This document shows positions 16,318 through 23,726 of a stretch of 26,093 nt of DNA, in pieces; positions within the stretch are counted from its first letter, which is position 1, and each line of letters begins with the position of its first letter. Both the position numbers and the translations under genes were made by a program. Source of the DNA: a virus. The notes beneath the pieces are model-generated. The model did not search any database and was not told the origin of the DNA. It was given only the letters and a program-made list of their open reading frames with translations. The stretch covers positions 1-26,093 of IMG/VR virus record IMGVR_UViG_3300028800_001081. One strand, 5' to 3'.

Positions 16318-16560
16318 ATGCAAATAACACCCAATATTTTAGCATTTAGAACTTCTTCATATGCAAGAAGTATTTATATGCTTGGTACTCAACGTTTTAC
16401 AGCAAGGGACGGATTTACTGGAATTCCTACTGAATATGTTGTACCAGTTAAACAATATGCTGCAGGGAATTATACTCTAACTGATATTGATGGAGCTTTA
16501 GTTCAGACTTGGATTAATCAGCAAGAGTATGACGATACAATTGCGTTAATAGTAACATAA
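16318..16560 (+). CDS. Small tail-unit protein of unknown function
   Basis: The ATG at 16318 follows AAGGAGGTG and is preferred over the longer overlapping frame starting at 16249. The product is 80 residues (MQITPNILAF...). It is soluble and beta-rich, with strands in YVVPVKQYAAGNYTLTDID, and has no membrane segment. It is the third gene of the fibre unit and is directly followed by a strong terminator. Small proteins in this place are seen in other Firmicute phages, but I do not recognise a named family. Confidence 0.65.
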   Translation: MQITPNILAFRTSSYARSIYMLGTQRFTARDGFTGIPTEYVVPVKQYAAGNYTLTDIDGALVQTWINQQEYDDTIALIVT

Positions 16561-16571
16561 ATCTATTTTTA

Positions 16572-16611
16572 AAAAGAGCTTACTAATTAGGTAAGCTCTT
16601 TTCTTATTTTT
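16572..16611 (+). terminator. Strong terminator closing the first fibre unit
   Basis: AAAAGAGCTTAC (16572-16583) and GTAAGCTCTTTT (16591-16602) form a 12-base perfect stem around a seven-base loop, followed by CTTATTTTT. It is a clear intrinsic terminator and would work in both directions. Confidence 0.85.
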
Positions 16612-16776
16612 ACAATAATAAATTAATGCAAATCAAGTACATTCAGTATTGAATGTCTTTTATATTATATTGAGGCATTAAAAGGATGTTTCATCGACTT
16701 TTTTGTGCCTTGAAACGGCTTGAAATAAACTTTACGGAAAATAAAAAATAGTAAGATTGAAAGGAAAGTGATTATA
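16612..16776. other. Intergenic spacer with small hairpins and a motif shared with 21224
   Basis: Between the terminator and the second fibre gene is a hairpin, ACATTC...GAATGT, followed by a T-rich stretch. Then comes GTTTC ... GAAAC (about 16688-16716) framing ATCGACTTTTTTGTGCCTTG. Its core resembles ATCGGCTTTTTAGAGCCTG at 21224-21242 (ATCG-R-CTTTTT, then GCCT and TGAA). No gene is visible. It may be a terminator remnant, a leader or a recombination site between fibre modules. Confidence 0.35.
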
Positions 16777-17505
16777 GTGCCAAAATCTAAATTTTATAAT
16801 GGTTCAGCTTGGGTAGAAGTTGATTACTCGGCTTCAAAGGTGGGTCTGGTTGATGCATCAGGTTTAACAACAGCTACAAATGTCGAAGATGCAATTACAG
16901 AAACAAGAACATTGTTAAATGCACATGTATCAGATGCAAGAACACCTTTAGCACATGCATCTACTCACGCTGTCGGGGGAACTGACCCAATTACACAGTC
17001 AATGGTAAAAATAAGTGAAGTAGTTCTAGGAACATCCCAAGCAAGTATTACATTCTCATCTATTCCGCAAACATATCGAGCTTTAAAAATTGGTTTTTCT
17101 GGACGTTCAGATTGTTCCACACAATTGTATGATGTTGCGTTGATGAGATTTAATGGCGATACAGCAGCAAATTATAAATATGAAACTGTAACAATATATG
17201 CAGGTACTCTTTCAGCGTCACAGGCTAATACACAAACGGCAATCAATGTTGCTACTATAAGTTCATCAACTGCACCTACAAGTCACAAAGGGGATTCTAT
17301 TATTGACGTACTTGATTATGCTAGTACATCATGGTTTAAGTCATTAATATCTACTGGTGGTAATCCAAATGTATCGGGTATAGCATTTGTTAGTTCTTAT
17401 GGACAATGGGTAAGTACCGCTGCTATAACTTCAGTAACATTATTTCCACAACTTGGAGCAAATTTTGTAGCTGGTACTAAAGCAATTTTATATGGATTAT
17501 TGTAG
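16777..17505 (+). CDS. Second tail fibre protein
   Basis: A GTG at 16768 is too close to the AAAGGA site (16760-16765), so GTG 16777 is chosen, giving 242 residues (MPKSKFYNGSAWVEVDY...). The start resembles the attachment motif of many phage fibres. Residues 20-75 have fibre-shaft motifs (LTTATNVEDAITETRTLL, HASTHAVGGTDPITQ), known as a trimeric hinge in tail fibres. The C-terminal domain (ASITFSSIPQTYRALKIGFS ... LMRFNGDTAANYKYET ... SVTLFPQLGANFVAGTKAIL) is a beta-rich receptor-binding module. It differs from the first fibre's tip, so the phage may carry two host-binding specificities. The TAG stop lies inside the next gene's ribosome binding site. Confidence 0.75.
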   Translation: MPKSKFYNGSAWVEVDYSASKVGLVDASGLTTATNVEDAITETRTLLNAHVSDARTPLAHASTHAVGGTDPITQSMVKISEVVLGTSQASITFSSIPQTYRALKIGFSGRSDCSTQLYDVALMRFNGDTAANYKYETVTIYAGTLSASQANTQTAINVATISSSTAPTSHKGDSIIDVLDYASTSWFKSLISTGGNPNVSGIAFVSSYGQWVSTAAITSVTLFPQLGANFVAGTKAILYGLL

Positions 17506-17515
17506 GAGGTAAAAA

Positions 17516-17980
17516 ATGGATACAAGAATAGAAACAGATTGTTCAACGGGTGAAAGTATAATTATTTCTCTTACACAAGAAGAAATTGACGAAAGAAATT
17601 ATGTAAATTTAGATAAGTATAAATCAGACAAGATAAATGAGTTAAGCGTGGCATGTAGTAATGCGATAGAATTGGGATTTTATTCGGATTTAAGCCCTAC
17701 AGTCAAGCACTTCTTCAGCTTTGCAAAAGACCCTGATCAACTTAATTTCGGACAAAAGGCTTCAATGTTGGCTTTAAACCCAAATTGTAATGAAATAGTT
17801 TGGAAAACTGAGGATGCAGGAATATTAACATTCACTAGAGATGAATTTATGAAAATTCTGCAAGATGGAGAAAATCATAAAATGGGTAATATCTCAAAAC
17901 AGTGGACTTTAAAAGCACAAGTATTAGCTAGTGAAACAAAAGATCAAATTGATACTATAGTCAATAATGTTGTTTGGTAA
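17516..17980 (+). CDS. Fibre-associated tail protein
   Basis: The 154-residue protein starts 10 bases after the fibre gene with TAGGAGGT. The N-terminal ~30 residues (IIISLTQEEIDERNYVNLD) lead into a helical domain (KINELSVACSNAIELGFYSD), then HFFSFAKDPDQLNFGQKASM, IVWKTEDAGILTFTRDEF and a late helix (NISKQWTLKAQVLA). This layout recurs in small proteins encoded just after fibre genes in Firmicute phages, resembling a structural or fibre-assembly group. It may bind the fibre or act as its chaperone. No active-site motif is seen. Confidence 0.6.
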   Translation: MDTRIETDCSTGESIIISLTQEEIDERNYVNLDKYKSDKINELSVACSNAIELGFYSDLSPTVKHFFSFAKDPDQLNFGQKASMLALNPNCNEIVWKTEDAGILTFTRDEFMKILQDGENHKMGNISKQWTLKAQVLASETKDQIDTIVNNVVW

Positions 17981-18003
17981 CTAAAATATAAATATAAGTC
18001 TAT

Positions 18004-18046
18004 AAAAGAGATGTTTTATCGTAAGTGATAGCATCTCTTTTTAGTT
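18004..18046 (+). terminator. Terminator closing the second fibre unit
   Basis: AAAAGAGATG (18004-18013) pairs with CATCTCTTTT (18032-18041), and inner TATC/GATA pairs can extend the stem. TTTTTAGTTTT follows. It separates the fibre genes from the lysis module. Confidence 0.8.
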
Positions 18047-18066
18047 TTAAAAAGGAAGTGAATTTT

Positions 18067-18534
18067 ATGGAATTACAGTTTGGAGATATTATTCTCTTTA
18101 AACATAATGATTTTATAGCAAAAATGATTGAAAAAATCACTAAATCTCCTTATAGTCATGCTTCAATATGCTTAGATAAATGGCATATGGCTGAAGCTTT
18201 AAGTGATGGTATTGATATTACACATTTAAGAGATTTACCGACAGGATATGATATATATAGATATAATTTAAATGATGAACAGAAACAAAAAATGCAAGAT
18301 TTTATATATCAAAAAATTGCTTGTCCATATAATTATGAAGAATTGTTTGCTTGTCTATTAGAAAAAGAATTAAATTTTAAAATTCCTATAAATAAAAGTA
18401 AATTAATTTGTAGTCAGTTTGTGTTTAATATTTTTAATTTCGCTGGTATTAATTTGTTACCCGATTTTATTGGAAATATTGTTACACCTGCTGACTTATC
18501 TACTTCTTGTATTCTACAGAAAGTTGGTGTTTAA
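18067..18534 (+). CDS. YiiX/NlpC-like permuted papain-fold hydrolase
   Basis: The ATG at 18067 follows AAGGAAGTG and gives 155 residues; the open frame from 18025 lacks a site. The layout matches permuted NlpC/P60 enzymes of the YiiX/YaeF type: GDIILF (6-11), a helix, then PYSHASICL with catalytic His31, a MAEA segment with Glu43, GYDIYRY, and the nucleophile Cys115 in KLICSQFVFN. These enzymes hydrolyse amide or acyl bonds, some in cell walls or lipids. No signal peptide. The next gene starts two bases after this stop. Set between fibre and endolysin genes, it probably aids entry or lysis; the substrate is not visible. Confidence 0.75.
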   Translation: MELQFGDIILFKHNDFIAKMIEKITKSPYSHASICLDKWHMAEALSDGIDITHLRDLPTGYDIYRYNLNDEQKQKMQDFIYQKIACPYNYEELFACLLEKELNFKIPINKSKLICSQFVFNIFNFAGINLLPDFIGNIVTPADLSTSCILQKVGV

Positions 18535-18536
18535 AT

Positions 18537-19607
18537 ATGTTACCCGAAAATGACGCAATATTTACTTTTACAAATTTAAAAAATTTTCACAATGCTGGTT
18601 ATACTGGAAAAGGAATTAACGTTTCTGTGTATGAACAAATGGATGACGATCATTATATCCTAGTTCATAAATCAGTTTCTCAAATTTGTCCAGATGCCAA
18701 CATAGTTGATATTAAATGTGATGAGAATGGATATGCCAATATTAAGAAAAATAATATTCATATTCTTAATATGTCTCAAACTAATGCTCCTTTTGAATCC
18801 CAAGTTAAACAAGCCTATGATGAAAACGTAACGCTTGTGATGGCATCAGGTAATTTTGGTATAAATAAAATGAATGCAGATGCCTATTTATCTTATTGGC
18901 TAAGTGTCGGGGCTGCATATTTAATGGGAAATAAATTTGATGGCGAAATAAAATTACATGATTATAGTTCAACGGGTGATGCTCTTGATACTATTGGTTT
19001 AATTCCTTTTGTACAAGGAGATACTTGTGATTTTCAAGGAGAAGGTACTTCTTTTTCTGATTGTTTTATTAGTGGTTGCCTTGCATGTTGGTTTCAATAT
19101 TATTTTGAGATGACAGGGTGTTATCCTACGCCACAAGAAGCATATTCATTTACTATTAATAATAGTACTCAACCTAATGGACAAAAAGGATTTAATGATG
19201 AGTGGGGAAATGGAATATTTAAGATGCCCTCTACCCTACCGACAATCATTAAATTACAAATTGATAATAAAATTGCTACTATAAATAGTAAGCAAGTAGT
19301 TTTAACAGTATCCCCATTGTTAGTAAGTGGTAGAACTTTAGTTCCAATTCGTTTCATATCTGAAAATTTGGGGTTCAAGGTGACATGGACAGCTAATAAC
19401 AAACCAATTATAATTTCGGATAAAAATAATACTATTGAAATTACTATTAATAGCACTAATGTAAAAATAAATGGAGTTGATAATAAGATTGATGTAGCAC
19501 CTCAATTAATTGGTGATACAACTTATGTTCCTTTGCGTTTCATTTCAGAAACTCTTGGAAAGTCAATTAGATGGATTTCAGATACAAAAGAAATAATTAT
19601 AAGTTAG
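18537..19607 (+). CDS. Subtilisin-like (S8 fold) protein fused to stalk domains
   Basis: ATG 18537 is chosen (356 residues), since it follows the previous stop by two bases, suggesting coupled translation. Residues 20-190 follow the S8 order: GYTGKGINVSVYE (Asp position replaced by Glu33), a degenerate HGxxV helix (His39, Gly replaced by Tyr), ILNMSQ, VMASGN (oxyanion Asn106) and GEGTSFSDCF (Ser172). So Ser, His and Asn remain but the Asp is altered; activity is uncertain. From about 238 to the end are two stalk (copper amine oxidase N-terminal type) repeats (SGRTLVPIRFISENLG; DTTYVPLRFISETLG). There is no signal peptide, so it may be released at lysis or carried in the tail. Two hairpins follow. 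Confidence 0.75.
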   Translation: MLPENDAIFTFTNLKNFHNAGYTGKGINVSVYEQMDDDHYILVHKSVSQICPDANIVDIKCDENGYANIKKNNIHILNMSQTNAPFESQVKQAYDENVTLVMASGNFGINKMNADAYLSYWLSVGAAYLMGNKFDGEIKLHDYSSTGDALDTIGLIPFVQGDTCDFQGEGTSFSDCFISGCLACWFQYYFEMTGCYPTPQEAYSFTINNSTQPNGQKGFNDEWGNGIFKMPSTLPTIIKLQIDNKIATINSKQVVLTVSPLLVSGRTLVPIRFISENLGFKVTWTANNKPIIISDKNNTIEITINSTNVKINGVDNKIDVAPQLIGDTTYVPLRFISETLGKSIRWISDTKEIIIS

Positions 19608-19618
19608 TTTATATCATT

Positions 19619-19701
19619 TATAGGGAGAGGAATACTTTGCCCTCAACGCAAGTATCCCCTTCCCTATAGGAACATCGAAAGGGTATCTTTATTATGCCCT
19701 T
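19619..19701 (+). terminator. Two consecutive hairpins before the endolysin gene
   Basis: The first pairs 19619-19637 with 19650-19668, an imperfect 19-base stem (TATAGGGA ... ATACTT arms) with extra inner G-C pairs. The second pairs AAGGGTAT (19679-19686) with ATGCCCTT (19694-19701), then ATTTGTTAGTTT. The first lacks a T-run, so it may be a processing or regulatory structure; the second is a plausible weak terminator. Confidence 0.5.
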
Positions 19702-19743
19702 ATTTGTTAGTTTATACAAGAAATTATAAGGAAGTGAAAAAAT

Positions 19744-20409
19744 ATGAGTTATCAACTAGATTTTATACAAAAGATTTTATCTGGTGCAAAAAAAGCATAT
19801 CAACAATATAATGTTCTACCATCATTAACAATGGCTCAAGCTGCTTTAGAATCAAATTGGGGTAAGAATGGTATAGGTAATAACTTATTTGGAATTAAAG
19901 CAACTTCATCATGGACAGGAAAAAAGCAATATGTTTGGACTACAGAATATGATGCTAACGGTAATGCGTACAAATGTCAAGATTGGTTTAGAGATTATGA
20001 TAGTATAGATGATTCTATTTTAGATCATGGGAAATTATTAACTTGGTCTAATTATGATAGAGTTAGAGCATCTTTAGACTATAAAGAAGCATGTAAAGCA
20101 GTACAAACTTGCGGATATGCTACCGATCCTGAATATGCTAATTTATTAATAGATATAATTGAAGCATATAATTTAAATCAATATGATGTTAAGGAGGAAG
20201 TATTAACAATGGAAGATTTAAGAAAACAATTAGGTATTACAGACAAGAGTTGGGCAAAAGGACAAATTGATACTCTAAAAACAAATGGTTTAATTAGTGA
20301 TGCTCATGACCCAAATGAGATTTTGACTATGGGAGTTTTAGCAGTTATTATGAATAATTTTTATGCTAAAGTAATGGAAAAGATTGATAAGAAAGTTGAT
20401 AAACAATAA
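19744..20409 (+). CDS. Endolysin, glucosaminidase (LytD/FlgJ-like) type
   Basis: The 221-residue protein is an endo-beta-N-acetylglucosaminidase-type endolysin. The domain spans about 5-150 with SLTMAQAALESNWG (catalytic Glu36), IGNNLFGIKA, then QDWFRDYDSIDDSILDHGKL and YATDPEYANLLIDIIEAY, the normal order of the family. It cuts the glycan chain of peptidoglycan at the end of infection. The C-terminal ~70 residues (TMEDLRKQLGITDKSWAKGQ...) resemble a small helical wall-binding domain. No signal peptide, so it needs the holin encoded two genes later. AAGGAAGTG precedes the ATG. Confidence 0.88.
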   Translation: MSYQLDFIQKILSGAKKAYQQYNVLPSLTMAQAALESNWGKNGIGNNLFGIKATSSWTGKKQYVWTTEYDANGNAYKCQDWFRDYDSIDDSILDHGKLLTWSNYDRVRASLDYKEACKAVQTCGYATDPEYANLLIDIIEAYNLNQYDVKEEVLTMEDLRKQLGITDKSWAKGQIDTLKTNGLISDAHDPNEILTMGVLAVIMNNFYAKVMEKIDKKVDKQ

Positions 20410-20434
20410 TTATAATAATGAAAGGATGGTTCAT

Positions 20435-20602
20435 ATGTATGGAGGTGTCGTTTATACAGTATATGATTTTCTAACTAAAAAAATAGATTCCGAAGATATA
20501 AGCTTAGAATATAGAAAAGCATTATTAGATGTTTTTAATGTTCTAGCTGATTCTATAAATTTAAGTAAATCAAAAAATGATAAAGAATATGAGGAGGAAT
20601 AA
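20435..20602 (+). CDS. Small protein of the lysis module, unknown function
   Basis: ATG 20435 is preferred because AAAGGA (20421-20426) precedes it by eight bases; the frame that opens at 20384 lacks a site. The 55-residue product (MYGGVVYTVYDFLTK...) is helical and acidic at its end (KNDKEYEEE). The first ten residues are mildly hydrophobic but too short for a membrane segment. It lies between endolysin and holin and may modulate lysis timing; this is only context. Confidence 0.6.
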   Translation: MYGGVVYTVYDFLTKKIDSEDISLEYRKALLDVFNVLADSINLSKSKNDKEYEEE

Positions 20603-20604
20603 TT

Positions 20605-21174
20605 ATGAGTGAAACATTGATAAGAGAAATTATAGAAGGTTTATTAGTACCTATATTGCCAATTTTGACAGCCTATATTATAAGTTTATTGAGAAAGAAA
20701 ACCGCAGATATCGAGGAAAATACTAAATTAACTTCTTATTCTAAATATATTAATATATTGGAAAATGCTGTTGAAACTGCTGTAGATGCTGTTAGTCAAA
20801 CTGTAGTTGATACAGCTAAGAAAAATGGTAATTTTGATAGTAATGCTCAAGCTGAAGCATTAAATTTAGCTAAGAGTAAAGTTGGTGCTATTGTAAGTAA
20901 TAACGCCAAGAATGCTATAACAGAAGCACATTCAGATTTTGACGCATATGTAAATGATAAAATCGAGGCTTATATTAAAAATAATTCTAATGGTTCATCT
21001 AGCGTTGCTAGTACAATTATATCAAATAATGTTGGCACTTTAAAGAATGTTGTATCAGATATTGGCAATCAAGTTGTTGAAAAAGCTAACGAAGAAGTAG
21101 ATAAAGTTTTACCAATATCAGATAATAGTTCTGGTAATCCAGAAGTTATTTCTGATGTTTTGAAACAAGAATAA
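20605..21174 (+). CDS. Phage holin, LLH family
   Basis: The 189-residue protein has one N-terminal membrane helix (EGLLVPILPILTAYIISLL, about residues 11-29), then a basic RKK and a long helical part with AVETAVDAVSQTVVDTAKK and AQAEALNLAKSKV, the hallmark of the LLH holin family. It would oligomerise in the membrane and release the endolysin at the programmed time. The C-terminal ~65 residues are an Asn/Ser-rich extension. AGGAGGAAT precedes the ATG, and the gene starts two bases after the previous stop. It is the last gene of the late operon; unusual hairpins follow. Confidence 0.85.
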   Translation: MSETLIREIIEGLLVPILPILTAYIISLLRKKTADIEENTKLTSYSKYINILENAVETAVDAVSQTVVDTAKKNGNFDSNAQAEALNLAKSKVGAIVSNNAKNAITEAHSDFDAYVNDKIEAYIKNNSNGSSSVASTIISNNVGTLKNVVSDIGNQVVEKANEEVDKVLPISDNSSGNPEVISDVLKQE

Positions 21175-21193
21175 TTAGTACTCTACCATCTAA

Positions 21194-21346
21194 CTGGTAT
21201 AGTTACCAGCAAATAGGTTTTTTATCGGCTTTTTAGAGCCTGAAGCCCATTGGATAGGCATTGTCTGAAATAGAAAAATCAAAAGAAAAGACGGAGGATG
21301 GAGAAAATCACTCCACCTCCCCTATTTCGGAACAAGTCCGAAATAG
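21194..21346. other. Non-coding region with several, partly exclusive hairpins
   Basis: Hairpins by eye: CTGGTA/TACCAG (21194-21209) followed by a run of six T; GGCT/AGCC (21227-21240); GGAGG-A-TGGAG with CTCCACCTCC (21293-21303/21311-21320); and a perfect 10-base stem CTATTTCGGA/TCCGAAATAG (21322-21331/21337-21346). TCTGAAATAG at 21264-21273 is a near copy of the last arm, so CTATTTCGGA could instead pair with it and enclose the GGAGG hairpin. The first hairpin may end the late transcript. No gene is seen; GC is higher than around it. Possible attenuator, small RNA, or replication or transfer site. Confidence 0.5.
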
Positions 21347-21396
21347 ATAATATTAATTATTTAGTTTGAGGCTATTGAATTAAATATAAATATTAT

Positions 21397-21425
21397 TTGC
21401 TTTATTATATTTATTATGTTATAAT
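21397..21425 (+). promoter_or_regulatory. Promoter of the DUF5659-like gene
   Basis: TTGCTT (21397-21402), a 17-base spacer and TATAAT (21420-21425) precede the AAAAGGAG site of the gene starting at 21449. It begins the maintenance region, apart from the late operon. Confidence 0.65.
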
Positions 21426-21448
21426 TAGGTAAAAGGAGATGATGTCAC

Positions 21449-21667
21449 ATGAGTAATATTTTTCAAACCTCGTCTTTAAATATTGTGGCGTGGTTATTAA
21501 CTAAAGGATATCCAGTAAAGGATAAAAAACGACTTGATGACAAAACAATATTCTATTTTGATAGAGTTGACACATTACAATCCGCAATTGACGCTTACAA
21601 TAATAATACAGATTTAAAAGAATTTATATCAAACTTTAGACAAGTTAAAATAATGGCTAAAACTTAA
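21449..21667 (+). CDS. Small DUF5659-like protein
   Basis: The 72-residue protein (FQTSSLNIVAWLLTKGYPVK ... IFYFDRVDTLQSAIDAYNNN ... ISNFRQVKIM) matches the pattern of DUF5659 proteins: an N-terminal TS(S/D)LxxxAxLLxKG helix, a beta hairpin and a final helix. These occur in Firmicute phages and mobile elements; their function is unknown. ATG 21449 follows GGAG at 21435-21438. It has its own promoter and terminator, so it is a single-gene unit, perhaps expressed in the carried state. Confidence 0.65.
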   Translation: MSNIFQTSSLNIVAWLLTKGYPVKDKKRLDDKTIFYFDRVDTLQSAIDAYNNNTDLKEFISNFRQVKIMAKT

Positions 21668-21683
21668 TACATATTGATTAAGT

Positions 21684-21708
21684 AAGACTTAGAAATAAGT
21701 CTTTTTTT
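21684..21708 (+). terminator. Terminator after the DUF5659-like gene
   Basis: AAGACTTA (21684-21691) pairs with TAAGTCTT (21696-21703) across a GAAA tetraloop, followed by a T-run to 21708. A classic intrinsic terminator. Confidence 0.88.
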
Positions 21709-21751
21709 ATGTCCATTTTTATCTACAAGATTACTTTAGGAGGTTATTATA

Positions 21752-22336
21752 ATGAATAATGAGAAATATGGAATTAACGGAAATACCGTCTTTGAAAAGG
21801 ATGGTGGCTCAGTCATTGACTTAAAAGAAATTAAAAAAGTAAAAGAAAGAAAAATGATTGAAAAGGTTCATCAAGAACAACAAGAATTGCATGAACTAGG
21901 AATAGAATCTGATTTAATATTTGTTAAACATAGAAATAAAGAATATCAATGTGTTGAAGTTAAAAGAGAATTTGAGTTTAATAAGGAGTTTAGAGTTGAA
22001 TTGAGAGATATAATGATTAGTAAAGAGTTAAGTAAAAATGCAAGATGTTTTATAGGTACTCTATCCCCTTTCGTTAGTTTCCCAACTAATGCAATACATA
22101 TAAAATATAAAAATCCAACTTATATTGAACTTATGGATATATTAGATATGAGTAAAAATATTTTATATGAAACTTTAAATGAATTAGAAGAACATAACAT
22201 AATAAAAAGAATTAAAACAGACGGACAGTTGATAATTTATTTCAACTGTTTTTTATTTGTCGGAGGATATTGTGTAGAAAAAGATACTTATGATTTATTT
22301 AAAAATAGTATCTATAATCCTCTCAATATCAAGTAA
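21752..22336 (+). CDS. Winged-helix regulator or Rep-like protein
   Basis: The 194-residue protein begins with a charged region (residues 1-85, KKVKERKMIEKVHQEQQELH), then RDIMISKELSKNARCFIGTL and a winged helix: NPTYIELMDILDMSKNILYE, LNELEEHNIIKRIKTDGQLI (wing) and YFNCFLFVGG. The end, DTYDLFKNSIYNP, recurs in Firmicute phage and plasmid proteins related to RepL-type replication initiators and to phage MarR-like regulators. It could initiate plasmid replication or control transcription; the sequence cannot decide. TTTAGGAGGT precedes the ATG. It is a separate unit between two terminators, next to an EDxHD endonuclease. Confidence 0.65.
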   Translation: MNNEKYGINGNTVFEKDGGSVIDLKEIKKVKERKMIEKVHQEQQELHELGIESDLIFVKHRNKEYQCVEVKREFEFNKEFRVELRDIMISKELSKNARCFIGTLSPFVSFPTNAIHIKYKNPTYIELMDILDMSKNILYETLNELEEHNIIKRIKTDGQLIIYFNCFLFVGGYCVEKDTYDLFKNSIYNPLNIK

Positions 22337-22361
22337 CAGAATAAGAATATTTAGGATTACT

Positions 22362-22407
22362 AAGTAACTGAAATGCCTTATATATGGGCATTAAGGTTGC
22401 TTTTTTA
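22362..22407 (+). terminator. Terminator after the winged-helix gene
   Basis: AAGTAAC (22362-22368) pairs with GTTGCTT, and the inner AATGCC pairs with GGCATT; six T follow. A long interrupted stem with a good T-run. Confidence 0.8.
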
Positions 22408-22475
22408 TTGTTCAAATTATGGGAAAGAGCATCACATTTTTAATGATTAATTAACAAGTTAAAGGAGAAATGATT

Positions 22476-23615
22476 ATGGGATATACTAAAGGAATAAAAT
22501 GGACATATGAATTAGTAAAAGGATATGTTGAAAATTTAGGATATATTTTAATTAGTAAGGAATATAAGAGTAATAAAAATAATTTAATATTAAAAGATGA
22601 AAGTGAATATTTTTATTGTATTTCATTTGCTAGCTTATTAAGTAATTGTATTCCTAATATAGTACATATATCAAATCCATATACTATACAGAATATAAAA
22701 TTATGGTTAAAGATAAATAATAAGTCATTTGAATTAATAAGTGATAAATATATAAGTTCTAAAGAAAAATTACAATGGAGATGTTTAAAAGTAGAATGTA
22801 GAGAAATTTTTGAATCTACATGGAATGATATTCACTCTGGATGTGGGTGTAGTTTTTGTTCGGGAATGCAAATAGGTTTATCAAATTGTTTAGCAACAAA
22901 GAATCCAAATTTGGCATCAGAATGGCATCCAACTAAAAATGGCAGTTTGACTCCTTTTGATGTAACTTGTGGGAATACTAAAAAAGTTTGGTGGAAATGT
23001 GACAAAGGTCATGAATGGGAAGCAAATATTGCTAGTAGAAATAGTGGAAAAGGCTGTAGTATTTGTAAAGGTCAAATTCCTTCAAATGAAAATAATTTTT
23101 TAGCTTGCAGTCCAAAGTTGTGTGAAGAATGGAATTATGAGAAAAATGACAAAAAACCCGAAAAATATACTCCTCATAGTGGTTTACCTGTCTGGTGGAT
23201 ATGTAAAGATTGTGGATATGAATGGGAAACCCCTATTCATGAAAGAAGCAAAGGAAATGGATGTCCACAATGTAGAATGTCAAAAGGTGAAAAACGAATT
23301 AAGGAAATATTAGATTTATATAACATATACTATATTCCACAAAAAACATTTAATGGTCTAATTGGTTTAGGATATGGAAATTTATCATATGATTTTTATT
23401 TACCCGATTATAATTTATTAATAGAATATCAGGGTGAAATGCATGAAAGATTTGTAAAAGGAATACATAAATCTAAGAATGACTTTGATAAACAAGTAGA
23501 ACATGATAAAAGAAAATGTAATTATGCTATATTAAATAAAATTAAATTACTAGAAATATGGTATTATGATTATGACAATATAGATAGTATTATATTTGAT
23601 TATTTAAATATTTAA
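22476..23615 (+). CDS. EDxHD (Vsr-like) endonuclease with DUF4379-like zinc repeats
   Basis: ATG 22476 is preferred to 22470 because AAAGGAG lies eight bases before it; 379 residues. The N-terminal ~130 residues include a helix-strand module like the repeats of the gene at 13420 and a Cys cluster (RCLKVEC ... GCGCSFC). Two treble-clef repeats follow: LASEWHPTKNGSLTPFDV ... WKCDKGHEWEA ... CSIC, and CEEWNYEKN ... WICKDCGYEWET ... CPQC (DUF4379-like). The nuclease starts near 272: GEKRIKEIL, YDFYLPDYN (Asp306), LIEYQGEMH (Glu317, His323), VEHDKRK (His343, Asp344) and LLEIWYYDYDNID. It fits free-standing homing endonucleases that copy themselves into related elements. Terminators flank it, and ParA follows. 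Confidence 0.82.
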   Translation: MGYTKGIKWTYELVKGYVENLGYILISKEYKSNKNNLILKDESEYFYCISFASLLSNCIPNIVHISNPYTIQNIKLWLKINNKSFELISDKYISSKEKLQWRCLKVECREIFESTWNDIHSGCGCSFCSGMQIGLSNCLATKNPNLASEWHPTKNGSLTPFDVTCGNTKKVWWKCDKGHEWEANIASRNSGKGCSICKGQIPSNENNFLACSPKLCEEWNYEKNDKKPEKYTPHSGLPVWWICKDCGYEWETPIHERSKGNGCPQCRMSKGEKRIKEILDLYNIYYIPQKTFNGLIGLGYGNLSYDFYLPDYNLLIEYQGEMHERFVKGIHKSKNDFDKQVEHDKRKCNYAILNKIKLLEIWYYDYDNIDSIIFDYLNI

Positions 23616-23617
23616 TT

Positions 23618-23686
23618 ACCTATAGTTACACCTATAGGTTTTATTATAGGATTACCTACATGTATGTTTATATGTAGGTAATTTTT
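23618..23686 (+). terminator. Two hairpins after the third nuclease gene
   Basis: ACCTATAG/CTATAGGT (23618-23625/23632-23639) is followed by TTTTATT. ATTACCTACAT/ATGTAGGTAAT (23651-23661/23672-23682) is followed by TTTT. Each is a plausible intrinsic terminator; together they isolate the nuclease gene from the partition operon. Confidence 0.78.
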
Positions 23687-23726
23687 ATTAAATAATTTGT
23701 TTTTACTGAGCATTTTTTATTTACTA

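Noticed and set aside
21298-21369. Short frame starting at the ATG right after GGAGG in the structured region
   Set aside because: The ATG directly follows GGAGG with no spacing, and the arm is better explained as part of a hairpin.
23122-23313. 63-codon plus-strand frame within the third nuclease gene
   Set aside because: It is nested in the zinc-repeat part of the nuclease gene in another frame and has no sign of independent expression.
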